In this document: piece by piece, positions 1 through 5,403 of the stretch
How positions within the stretch are numbered: the first letter of the stretch is position 1
Layout of the letters: every line of letters starts with the position of its first letter
From: Actinomycetota bacterium
Lineage (GTDB): Bacteria; Actinomycetota; Thermoleophilia; UBA2241
Assembly (NCBI GenBank): GCA_003132645.1
Contig: PKYM01000161.1
Coordinates: 2,057-8,586, forward strand
DNA length: 6,530 nucleotides
Direction of reading: 5' to 3'
Notes under the pieces: model-generated
Database searches by the model: none
What the model saw: only the letters and a program-made list of their open reading frames with translations
What the model was told of the DNA's origin: nothing
Position numbers and translations under genes: made by a program

Positions 1-72
1 TGCGACCTGCACTGGTTCGACCGCGACGAGCTCGAGGTCCTGCAGATCCTGGTCGAGCGCCAGACAGAATGA
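1..72 (+). CDS. C-terminal tail of an unrecognised protein (5' truncated)
   Basis: Frame 1 is open from the first base to a TGA at 70-72, giving 23 residues that begin CDLHWFDRDELEVLQ and end with a charged tail. The acidic, helix-like makeup and clean stop fit a real C-terminus, and an apparent ribosome binding site for the next gene follows after a short gap. The fragment is too short to assign to a family. It lies 90 bases upstream of the methyltransferase on the same strand, so the two could share a transcript, but there is no further support for this. Confidence 0.5.
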   Translation, partial: CDLHWFDRDELEVLQILVERQTE

Positions 73-162
73 GCGGCGGGGCGGAGTTGGTTTACTCTCC
101 ATCAGGCAGCCCGGTGAGTTACTTCGCGCGGGCGGGCGATCAGGTAAGCGAGGGGGGGCTCA

Positions 163-723
163 ATGAACACTGAGGCGCTGGCGAACACGAGAATCGGGCA
201 GCTGGTCGTGCGGCTCCTGGCGGCCGTCATGGAGAGCCGGCTGCGCTACCGCTTCTTTGGGCCAGAGGAGGTACTGGGGGGCGCCGGCATCCACCCCGGC
301 ATGACGGTCCTCGAGATCGGCTGCGGCACGGGCTTCTTCACGTTGCCCGCGGCGCGGCTGCTCGGTGAGCAGGGATCGCTTGTGGCGATGGACCGAATGT
401 CGTTGTCGGTCGAGACGGTCGCCGCCAAAGTGCGCCAAGCCCGCCTGACCAACACTTGCGTGGTCGTCGGCGACGCGCTCGACACTCAGCTCGAGACCGA
501 GAGCCTTGACGCGGTCCTGATCTTCGGCGTGATCCCCGCGCCCATGCTGCCCATGGACAGGCTGCTGCGCGAGATGCACCGGATCCTCAAGCCGGGCGGG
601 ACGATGGCCGTGTGGCCGCCGAGCTGGGTGCACCGCTCGATCCGCCGCTCCGGCATCTTCGCCTACTCGAGCACGTGTCGCGGCGTGATGAACTACCGGC
701 GAACGGCCTGCGATCCAGCGTGA
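163..723 (+). CDS. Class I SAM-dependent methyltransferase (UbiE/Methyltransf_11-like)
   Basis: This 186-residue protein has the Rossmann-type methyltransferase core. Motif I, the SAM-binding glycine loop, is VLEIGCGTG at about residues 49-57. An acidic residue ending strand 2, which would contact the ribose, lies in VAMDR (D77). GDALD follows at about 103-107, a strand-4 segment LDAVLIFGVI at about 115-124, and the post-motif LKPGG at 142-146. The family transfers a methyl group from SAM to a small molecule or lipid; nothing here identifies the acceptor. The protein is short, near the minimal fold, with no extra substrate-cap domain, and the C-terminus (GVMNYRR) looks natural rather than truncated. 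The ATG at 163 has a purine-rich AGGGGGG about 5 bases upstream. A strong terminator 33 bases after the stop suggests that transcription ends here. Family assignment is firm; substrate is unknown. Confidence 0.88.
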   Translation: MNTEALANTRIGQLVVRLLAAVMESRLRYRFFGPEEVLGGAGIHPGMTVLEIGCGTGFFTLPAARLLGEQGSLVAMDRMSLSVETVAAKVRQARLTNTCVVVGDALDTQLETESLDAVLIFGVIPAPMLPMDRLLREMHRILKPGGTMAVWPPSWVHRSIRRSGIFAYSSTCRGVMNYRRTACDPA

Positions 724-755
724 CCGACTGCCCGCGAGCAGTCCACTGGCCTCAG

Positions 756-793
756 GGGGCGGGGCGTGCGAATGCACGCCCCGCCCCGTTTTT
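756..793 (+). terminator. Intrinsic terminator after the methyltransferase gene
   Basis: A perfect 14-bp GC-rich stem (756-769 with 774-787) closes a GAAT tetraloop and is followed one base later by TTTTT at 789-793. It lies 33 bases after the methyltransferase stop, in the right orientation to end its transcript. The convergent VOC gene stops at 836 and may also run into this hairpin, but there is no T-run on that strand. Confidence 0.9.
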
Positions 794-835
794 CGCTCCC
801 GCCGCCGCGCGCTCGGCGCCGCGAATTCGCCCGGC

Positions 836-1234
836 TTACATCTGTGGCGGCTTGTGCACCCCGATGCGGTTGCCCTCTGAGTCCTTGAAGTGGCCGATGA
901 CGCCGACCATCTGCCCCATGTCGGTCGCCGGCATCAGCATCTCGCCGCCGGCATCCACGGCGCGCTGGATCATCCCCTCAGGGTCGCCGTAACTGTTCAG
1001 GTAGATGGTGCAGCCGCCGGTGGTGGGCTTGTTGGCACTAACGACCGCCAGATCGAAGCTCACCGGAAACGAACCCGCCGACATGTCCGGGGGGTTCTCG
1101 GGCGGAGCCTCGAGGGCGATCCCGTCCATGCCCTCGACCTTCACGAACTTGCGCTGCAGGACGGCGCCGTAGAACTTCATGGCGCGATCAAGATCGGTGA
1201 CCGGGATGTCCGCCCAGACGACTGTGTTCTGCAT
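836..1234 (-). CDS. VOC superfamily (glyoxalase/bleomycin-resistance-like) protein
   Basis: This 132-residue protein has the two-half VOC layout. The N-terminal half starts with the strand WADIPVTDLDRAMKFYGAVL (residues 7-26), the usual opening beta strand and helix. The C-terminal half ends in FKDSEGNRIGVH (116-127), matching the family's F-x-D-P-E-G-N-x-I-G-L signature. VOC proteins are cytoplasmic metal-dependent lyases, isomerases or dioxygenases, or drug-binding proteins; the reaction cannot be read from this sequence. The ATG at 1234 is preceded by AGAGGAG (1241-1247 on the plus strand), and the stop is TAA at 836. It is a lone gene, convergent with the methyltransferase and divergent from the exported protein at 1435. 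A second, clearly different VOC gene lies at 2677-3066. Confidence 0.88.
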   Translation of the reverse strand: MQNTVVWADIPVTDLDRAMKFYGAVLQRKFVKVEGMDGIALEAPPENPPDMSAGSFPVSFDLAVVSANKPTTGGCTIYLNSYGDPEGMIQRAVDAGGEMLMPATDMGQMVGVIGHFKDSEGNRIGVHKPPQM

Positions 1235-1342
1235 GGTCTGCTCCTCTGACTCGGCGCCTTGATGGCGACTGCAGCAGGAGCATGCCCGGGCGACAAAGGT
1301 CGCCTAACCGGTTGCGGTGCGCGTCCTTCCAACAGTTAAGGC

Positions 1343-1357
1343 CCTCGCGTCGCGAGG
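1343..1357. repeat. 15-bp palindrome in the divergent intergenic gap
   Basis: CCTCGCG and CGCGAGG flank a single T, giving perfect 7-bp arms. It lies between the VOC start (1234) and the exported-protein start (1435). It could be an operator or a hairpin in the leader; chance palindromes are fairly common in DNA this GC-rich. Confidence 0.4.
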
Positions 1358-1387
1358 TAAGACCGGCGTCATCATCATCAAGGCGGT

Positions 1388-1405
1388 AGCGCGCGACCGC
1401 GCGCT
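1388..1405. repeat. 18-bp palindrome just upstream of a ribosome binding site
   Basis: AGCGCGCG and CGCGCGCT flank a 2-base centre. It ends 9 bases before the GGAGAG repeat that serves as ribosome binding site for the gene at 1435. With only a 2-base centre it is better suited to protein binding as DNA than to an RNA hairpin, unless the inner pairs open. Alternating CG runs raise the odds of chance symmetry. Confidence 0.35.
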
Positions 1406-1414
1406 GGATGCGCA

Positions 1415-1432
1415 GGAGAGGGAGAGGGAGAG
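1415..1432 (+). promoter_or_regulatory. Ribosome binding region made of three exact GGAGAG hexamers
   Basis: GGAGAG occurs three times head to tail, ending 2 bases before the ATG at 1435. Each unit carries a Shine-Dalgarno-like GGAG. The middle copy is 10 bases and the last copy 4 bases from the ATG. This polypurine tract argues for the start at 1435 rather than the in-frame ATG at 1408, because the tract would otherwise be inside the coding sequence. A perfect short tandem repeat in a ribosome binding site can change copy number by slippage. Confidence 0.65.
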
Positions 1433-1434
1433 AC

Positions 1435-2568
1435 ATGAGCTCAACGTCTACAAGACGTCTGTCCGGACGCCGCCCGAAGGGGCGGCTGTCATGGGCGTTA
1501 GGAGCGCTCGTTGCGCTCGCGATCGTCATCGCCATGGTCCCCGCGGTAGCCGCGGCGACACGCGGGCTTCAGCACCACACCGTGTACGTGCAGAAGAACC
1601 TTGTCTCGGATCTCAACGGGGTAGCGAGGATCACCGACCCCAATCTCGTCAATCCGTGGGGGCTCGCCGCGGGTCCCTCCACGCCGCTCTGGATCGCCGA
1701 CAACGGCACCGATGTGTCCACGCTCTACAGCGGCGGCGTGCACGAGAGCATCCCCACGATCCTGCCGCTCGTAGTGGCCATTCCCGGGGGCGCCCCGTCG
1801 GGCCTCGTCTTCAACCCCACGAGCGACTTCGTGATCCACTCCGGCACGGCGAGCGCCCCGGCAAAGTTCATCTTTGACTCGGAGGCCGGCGTGATCGCTG
1901 CCTGGAGCCCGACCGTTCCGCCGAGCACTCCGGCGCAGGCCAAGTTCACCAGCCCCGACGGCGCGGTCTTCAAGGGCCTCGCGATCGCCTCGACGAGCGG
2001 CGGCTCGTTCCTCTACGCCACCGACTTCCACAACGGCGTCATCGACGTGTTCGACAAGAACTTCAACAAGGTGACGCTGTCGGGAACCTTTACCGATTCG
2101 AAGATCCCGGCCGGGTTTGCGCCGTTCGGCATCCAGCTTCTGGACGGCCGCCTGTTCGTGACCTACGCCAAGCAGGACGCGGCCAAGCACGATGACGTCG
2201 CCGGTCCGGGTAATGGCTTCGTCGACGTCTACGGCACCAGCGGCCACCTGCTGCATCGACTGATCTCCCACGGCGACCTGAACTCCCCGTGGGGCCTCGA
2301 GACGGCGCCGAACGGCTTCGGCATCTTCAGCCATGATCTGCTGGTCGGCAACTTCGGCGACGGCGCGATCCACGCCTACGACCTGAAGGCCGGAGCGCTT
2401 CGCGGGCAGCTCATGAACCGCGACGGCAACCCCATCCTGATCGACAGCCTGTGGGGGCTGCGGTTCGGCAACGGCGTCACAGGGACGCGCAGGACGCTGC
2501 TGTTCACCGCCGGCATCGGCGGCGAGGGGCACGGCCTGTTCGGCGAGATCGTCGCGGCGGATCACTGA
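1435..2568 (+). CDS. Exported TIGR03118-family protein (predicted beta-propeller)
   Basis: This 377-residue protein matches my recollection of the TIGR03118 family: YVQKNLVSDLNGVARITDPN (residues 51-70), then LVNPWGLAAG and WIADNGTDVSTLY (86-98). A mid-region ATDFHNGVIDVFD (195-207) and a closing LWGLRFGNG (339-347) with LFTAGIGGEGHGLFG (356-370) also fit. The N-terminus is a signal peptide: basic region RRLSGRRPKGR (7-17), hydrophobic core to about residue 37, and a probable cut near AVAAA (37-41). Repeated strand-turn units such as NPWGL and SPWGL suggest an NHL-like propeller; no catalytic function is known to me. Some family members carry a C-terminal PEP-CTERM anchor, but this one ends EIVAADH with no anchor, so it is probably secreted or periplasmic-side soluble. 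I chose ATG 1435 over the in-frame ATG 1408 because of the ribosome binding tract. A large hairpin follows the stop. Confidence 0.87.
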   Translation: MSSTSTRRLSGRRPKGRLSWALGALVALAIVIAMVPAVAAATRGLQHHTVYVQKNLVSDLNGVARITDPNLVNPWGLAAGPSTPLWIADNGTDVSTLYSGGVHESIPTILPLVVAIPGGAPSGLVFNPTSDFVIHSGTASAPAKFIFDSEAGVIAAWSPTVPPSTPAQAKFTSPDGAVFKGLAIASTSGGSFLYATDFHNGVIDVFDKNFNKVTLSGTFTDSKIPAGFAPFGIQLLDGRLFVTYAKQDAAKHDDVAGPGNGFVDVYGTSGHLLHRLISHGDLNSPWGLETAPNGFGIFSHDLLVGNFGDGAIHAYDLKAGALRGQLMNRDGNPILIDSLWGLRFGNGVTGTRRTLLFTAGIGGEGHGLFGEIVAADH

Positions 2569-2600
2569 ACAAGAAGGGCGTGAATCGAAGGGCATGAATC

Positions 2601-2635
2601 GGGCCGTGGGCGCGCCACTCGTGCGCCCACGGCCC
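2601..2635. terminator. Long hairpin between convergent genes
   Basis: A perfect 13-bp stem (2601-2613 with 2623-2635) extends inward by a G-T wobble and one more pair, leaving a 5-base loop. It starts 33 bases after the stop of the exported protein and 42 bases before the stop of the convergent VOC gene. There is no T-run on either strand, so it may be a weak or factor-assisted bidirectional terminator, or a 3'-end stabiliser. Confidence 0.65.
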
Positions 2636-2676
2636 TCAGTCCGGTGATCCTGGGTGGGGGCAGGCCTGAGCTCGGC

Positions 2677-3066
2677 TCACATGCCCTCGACGATGTACAG
2701 CCGGTTGCCGTCCGGGTCGCGCAGACCGAACATCGGCGGCACGCCCGGCCAGCGCATGATCTCCGGGTCGACGTCGACGCCGCCGGCCTGAAGGTCGGCG
2801 TGGTCGGATTCGGCGCTGCCGGTCACAAAGCGGATGCCGGTGTCGATGCCGGCGGAGCCCCCCGGGCCGGGGGGAACGAGAGCGATGGTCGTCGCCGCTC
2901 CCGAGGGCGCCACCTCGATCCAGCGCTGGCCGTCGCCGTAGGGGGCTTCGAGGCGCTTCTCGAAGCCGAGCTTGCCGACGTAGAACTCGAGCGCGCGATC
3001 CTGGTCGGTGACGGGGATGCTGACGGTCCTTACCTCGGTGATGCGAGTGCCGGTCTTGTCGGCCAT
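2677..3066 (-). CDS. VOC superfamily (glyoxalase-like) protein
   Basis: This 129-residue protein starts with VRTVSIPVTDQDRALEFYVG (residues 12-31), the standard VOC entry strand and helix. It ends in RWPGVPPMFGLRDPDGNRLY followed by IVE (105-127), where the final Glu of IVE is the usual metal-ligand position of the family. Substrate and reaction are unknown. The start at 3066 is set by AGGAGGA at 3071-3077 (plus coordinates); the frame runs further upstream to 3411, but only into the opposite-strand SRPBCC gene. It is divergent from that gene with about 150 bases between the starts, and convergent with the exported-protein gene. It shares little with the other VOC gene beyond the fold signature, so a recent local duplication is unlikely. 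Confidence 0.9.
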   Translation of the reverse strand: MADKTGTRITEVRTVSIPVTDQDRALEFYVGKLGFEKRLEAPYGDGQRWIEVAPSGAATTIALVPPGPGGSAGIDTGIRFVTGSAESDHADLQAGGVDVDPEIMRWPGVPPMFGLRDPDGNRLYIVEGM

Positions 3067-3154
3067 GCCATCCTCCTGTCGGTCGGGGCTCTCTAACGGT
3101 TCCCGTCGCGTCGGGTCCGTCACCCCATTTGGCAGGCCAAAGGGCGTGCCCAGG

Positions 3155-3184
3155 TTGTCGGCGGCGCGGCCGCGCCGGTACGCT
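3155..3184 (+). promoter_or_regulatory. Candidate promoter for the SRPBCC gene, with a 16-bp palindrome in its spacer
   Basis: TTGTCG (3155-3160) and TACGCT (3179-3184) are separated by 18 bases and would place a transcript start near 3191, about 27 bases before the ATG at 3218. The spacer contains a perfect 16-bp palindrome, CGGCGCGGCCGCGCCG (3162-3177), ideally placed for a repressor or activator. Both boxes are weak matches to the consensus, so this is a candidate only. Confidence 0.3.
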
Positions 3185-3217
3185 AACGGCCCGGCACGCG
3201 CGTGAAAGGAGAGGGGA

Positions 3218-3839
3218 ATGGCTGAGCCCGAGAGACAGATCCTGCGCGGCCTCGGCGACGTCGTAGTCGCCTCGCCGCTTTTCGTCACGGCGCCGTTGAT
3301 GCGCCACCGGCACCTGCGTTGGGGAGCCACCGACGCCGAGGTCGCCGGGCACATGCCGGGTGACGAGATCGTCCCCCGGACGTCGTTCAACGCCACGCGG
3401 GCGATCACCATCGACGCGCCGCCGCCGGCGGTCTGGCCGTGGATCGCGCAGCTCGGCTTCGGCCGCGCCGGCTTCTACAGCTACGACGTCTTCGACAACG
3501 CGGGGCGGCCGAGCGCCACGCGGATCCTGGCCGAGTTCCAGGATCCGCAGGTCGGCGATGGGGTGCCCATGGCGAGCAAGGTGAACGAGACCACGGCCTT
3601 CAAGATCAAGGCCCTCCAGCCGGGCGAGTGGTTGCTCTGGGAGAAGCCCAACAGCACCTGGGCCTGGAAGCTCGTGCCTCTCGCGAGTGGCCGCACCAGG
3701 CTCGTCACGCGCCTCAAGCAGTACAACGACTGGCGGCAGCCGGCGGCGGCGCTGTTTACCGTGGTCCTCTTCGAGTTCGGCGACTTTCCGATGATGCGCA
3801 GGCTGCTGCTCGGCGTGAAGGAGCGGGCGGGAGGCGTAG
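3218..3839 (+). CDS. SRPBCC-family protein, probable one-base frameshift near its 3' end
   Basis: The conserved part covers residues 1 to about 204. It includes GATDAEV (37-42), MPGDEIVP (46-53), ATRAITIDAPPPAVWPWIAQ (59-78), GRAGFYSYD (82-90) and a C-terminal FEFGDFPMMRRLLLGVKERA (185-204). These are features of actinobacterial SRPBCC (START-like) ligand-binding proteins; no ligand is known. The ATG at 3218 has AAGGAG 6 bases upstream. After KERA the frame does not stop. It stays open to 4468, adding about 210 Arg/Pro/His-rich residues, most of them an exact antisense overprint of the SnoaL-like gene. A shift of one base in the G-rich run at 3824-3831 would give KERAEA and TAG at 3837-3839, a natural end for this protein. 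I therefore give 3839 as the likely true or ancestral end. A sequencing error or a real mutation would look the same. Literal open frame: 3218-4468. Confidence 0.75.
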
Positions 3840-3904
3840 GGCCCCCTCTTTCCCGCTGCCCTGACGGGCCGCGCCGCCGCCCACCGCCGCGAGAGCCCGT
3901 GCGG

Positions 3905-4357
3905 TCAGGCGACTCGTTCCGCCTTCACCTCGGGTGCGGGCACGCCGAGCTGGCGCATGAGCGCCGGCACGTCCCAGACGTGCCACATGTCGATCAGCCG
4001 CTCGTTGCGGTAGCGGAAGAAGTGCATATGCGGCACGGCGATCTTCTTGCCGGTCGGTGGCAGCGCCGCCAGCGGACCCAGGGCAAGGCGGCCCAGATGG
4101 GTGCCGGTCATGGTCGAGCGCGTCGCCACGAGATCGCCCTCGCCGATGGCTTCGTGGACCTCGAAGTGCAGGTCGGGGAAGGCTGCCCGCAGCTTCGTGA
4201 CGACGTCCTTCAGATGCGGGATGAACTCAGTGCCGAGCGCCTCCTGGTGATCGGTTCCGCCGGGGTCGATCGTGGTATCCGCATACGACAGGTCGCCCTC
4301 GTTGAACATGCGCTCGAAGCCCTCCACGGTCAGGGCCTTGAGATCCTTTGCCGACAT
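3905..4357 (-). CDS. SnoaL-like / ester cyclase family protein (NTF2-like fold)
   Basis: This 150-residue protein resembles SnoaL-type polyketide cyclase-like or ester cyclase proteins. It opens with helix EGFERMFNEGDLSYADTTID (residues 12-31), then a mid-region LRAAFPDLHFEVHEAIGEGD (56-75) and LVATRSTMTGTHLG (76-89). It closes with a basic-aromatic strand HMHFFRYRNERLIDMWHVWD (110-129) and the family-typical ALMRQLG. The pocket residues likely include His and Asp of the HVWD segment, by analogy with SnoaL; the substrate is unknown and many such proteins are not polyketide enzymes. The start at 4357 has a perfect AGGAGG (4364-4369 on the plus strand) 6 bases upstream, so the longer frame from 4411 is not used. 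It is divergent from the TetR gene, with tandem palindromes between them, so it is the most likely target of that repressor. The stop at 3905 lies 65 bases from the repaired end of the convergent SRPBCC gene. Confidence 0.88.
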   Translation of the reverse strand: MSAKDLKALTVEGFERMFNEGDLSYADTTIDPGGTDHQEALGTEFIPHLKDVVTKLRAAFPDLHFEVHEAIGEGDLVATRSTMTGTHLGRLALGPLAALPPTGKKIAVPHMHFFRYRNERLIDMWHVWDVPALMRQLGVPAPEVKAERVA

Positions 4358-4445
4358 GGTGCGCCTCCTCGTCATGTCCATCTCCGCTACGTCTCCCCAG
4401 CGTCCCGGCATTGTCGCGAGCGCCGGCCGGTTCGATGGATGAAGA

Positions 4446-4460
4446 TGGAATGTTATTCCA
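4446..4460. promoter_or_regulatory. Operator candidate 1 (15-bp palindrome) for the adjacent TetR repressor
   Basis: TGGAAT and ATTCCA are perfect 6-bp arms around GTT. The same pattern recurs 20 bp downstream as operator candidate 2. It is an AT-rich palindrome pair in otherwise GC-rich DNA, located 26-40 bases before the TetR start. Position and symmetry are typical of self-regulated TetR genes divergent from their target. Confidence 0.75.
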
Positions 4461-4465
4461 GTGGA

Positions 4466-4480
4466 TAGAATGGTATTCTA
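4466..4480. promoter_or_regulatory. Operator candidate 2 (15-bp palindrome), possibly covering a -10 box
   Basis: TAGAAT and ATTCTA are perfect 6-bp arms around GGT. Together with candidate 1 the shared pattern is TRGAAT-N3-ATTCYA, centre-to-centre distance 20 bp, about two helical turns. This lets two dimers bind the same face of the DNA. TAGAAT (4466-4471) itself resembles a -10 hexamer and would start a transcript about 8 bases before the TetR ATG, but I see no good -35 at the right distance. It ends 5 bases before the ATG at 4486. Confidence 0.75.
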
Positions 4481-4485
4481 CCCAT

Positions 4486-5115
4486 ATGGACCTGGGCAAA
4501 ACCCGACGCCAGATCGCCGCCGAGGCGACGCAACAAGCCATCGTCAAGGCGGCCAGTCGCCTGTTTCTCGAGCACGGCTACCACGGCACCTCGATCGGCG
4601 CGGTGGCCCGCGAGGCAGGCGTCGCCGTGCAGACCATCTACAACGCGATCGGCTCCAAGCGCGACCTGCTCTCTCGTGTGCTCGACTTCGCCGCCGCCGG
4701 CGAGCGTGCGCCGACTCCCGTGCCCACCTTCATGACCGAGCAGGCCGAACGCGAGCCCGATCCGCGCCTGGTCATCGACCAGCTCGTCGAGTTCTGGCGC
4801 GGCGGCCTGGCGCGCACGGCGCCGGTGTTCCGGGTGATCCGCCAGGCCGCCGCGATCGACTCCGAGGTGGCCGAGCTCGAGCGCCAGCGGGCCGAGCAGC
4901 GGCTGCGCAACTACGGCAGCGCCGCGCGCATCCTCGACGAACGCGGCGCGCTCCGGCCGGGCCTCTCGCGCGACGACGCGGCCGCCGCCATCTTCGCCAT
5001 CGGAAACCCCGACATCTATCGATTCTTCGTGTCTGAGGAGGGCTGGGAGCCGCAGCGCTGGGCCGAGTGGGTCCGGGGGCGCCTCTACGCGGCGCTGCTC
5101 CCCGACGCATCCTGA
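4486..5115 (+). CDS. TetR/AcrR-family transcriptional repressor
   Basis: This 209-residue protein has standard TetR length. The N-terminal DNA-binding domain is clear: helix 1 IVKAASRLFLEHGYHGTSIG (residues 19-38), then the helix-turn-helix AVAREAGVAVQTIYNAIGSK (39-58) followed by RDLL. The C-terminal domain (about 90-209) is a helical ligand-binding and dimer region ending in WEPQRWAEWVRGRLYAALL, common in the family; the ligand cannot be predicted. I chose ATG 4486 because the fold begins right there and the palindromes lie just upstream; longer in-frame starts at 4348, 4435 or 4450 would place the operators inside the gene. No good ribosome binding site precedes 4486, so translation may be leaderless or weak, consistent with a short transcript from the -10-like TAGAAT. 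It probably represses itself and the divergent SnoaL-like gene. Confidence 0.92.
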   Translation: MDLGKTRRQIAAEATQQAIVKAASRLFLEHGYHGTSIGAVAREAGVAVQTIYNAIGSKRDLLSRVLDFAAAGERAPTPVPTFMTEQAEREPDPRLVIDQLVEFWRGGLARTAPVFRVIRQAAAIDSEVAELERQRAEQRLRNYGSAARILDERGALRPGLSRDDAAAAIFAIGNPDIYRFFVSEEGWEPQRWAEWVRGRLYAALLPDAS

Positions 5116-5126
5116 CCCAAGTGGAC

Positions 5127-5162
5127 GGGCCCGCCGCCTCGGTGTGCGGAGGCGACGGGCCC
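5127..5162 (+). terminator. Hairpin after the TetR gene, probable terminator
   Basis: A 14-bp stem with one C-A mismatch (5127-5140 with 5149-5162) and an 8-base loop begins 12 bases after the TetR stop. There is no T-run, so strength is uncertain. It is the first of three consecutive hairpins. Confidence 0.55.
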
Positions 5163-5166
5163 TGAG

Positions 5167-5218
5167 AGGTCCCCGGGTCGGAGGGACCTGGTGCCTGGGG
5201 CGCCGGGGGGAGCGCCCC
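5167..5218. other. Two further GC-rich hairpins downstream of the TetR gene
   Basis: AGGTCCC pairs with GGGACCT (5167-5173 with 5183-5189), and GGGGCGC pairs with GCGCCCC (5197-5203 with 5212-5218). Each has a perfect 7-bp stem. With the preceding hairpin they form a row of three stems within about 90 bases. They may back up termination or form a structured 3' end; a small RNA cannot be excluded, but no promoter is evident. The rest of the gene-free stretch up to about 5330 is AT-richer and shows nothing I can name. Confidence 0.35.
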
Positions 5219-5334
5219 GTGGAGGGGGTCTTCTGTAGTGTGCCGGCCCAAGATGAAGAATCCATGAACATCAGTTGAGCATTTGCTGTGAATGTGTGCT
5301 TGCCGCGACTACTCGCCTGTCGTCGGCCTTCGCG

Positions 5335-5368
5335 AAAAAGCGGCGGGGCGCACGATGCGCCTCGCCGC
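5335..5368 (-). terminator. Intrinsic terminator for the leftward membrane-protein pair
   Basis: Read on the minus strand, a 13-bp stem with one A-C mismatch (5356-5368 with 5340-5352) closes a 3-base loop and is followed directly by TTTTT (plus-strand AAAAA at 5335-5339). It lies about 63 bases beyond the stop of the small gene at 5431, in the right direction to end the transcript of both membrane-protein genes. Confidence 0.85.
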
Positions 5369-5403
5369 TCGCCGCGGCCGCACCTACTTCTTGTCGCAGA
5401 GTC

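Noticed and set aside
1498..2595. Open minus-strand frame of 365 codons
   Set aside because: It lies opposite the TIGR03118 gene, lacks any domain signature, and has the Arg/Ala/Val/Glu-rich makeup typical of antisense frames in GC-rich DNA.
3067..3411. Upstream extension of the second VOC gene to 3411
   Set aside because: It runs through the divergent promoter region and into the opposite-strand SRPBCC gene, while the start at 3066 has AGGAGGA at the right distance.
3864..3900. Possible terminator hairpin (ACGGGC with GCCCGT) between the SRPBCC and SnoaL-like genes
   Set aside because: There is only a 6-bp outer stem around a 25-base loop and no T-run on either strand, so it is not convincing.
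3840..4468. Long C-terminal extension of the SRPBCC frame
   Set aside because: It is the antisense of a well-supported SnoaL-like gene with a perfect AGGAGG, it is Arg/Pro/His-rich with no recognisable domain, and a one-base shift restores a natural stop at 3839.
4348..4485. Upstream extension of the TetR gene to an ATG at 4348
   Set aside because: It would overlap the ribosome binding site and first codon of the SnoaL-like gene and put both palindromes inside the coding sequence; the TetR fold starts at 4486.
4453..5271. Open minus-strand frame of 272 codons opposite the TetR gene
   Set aside because: It is antisense to a clear TetR protein, low in complexity, and has no family features.
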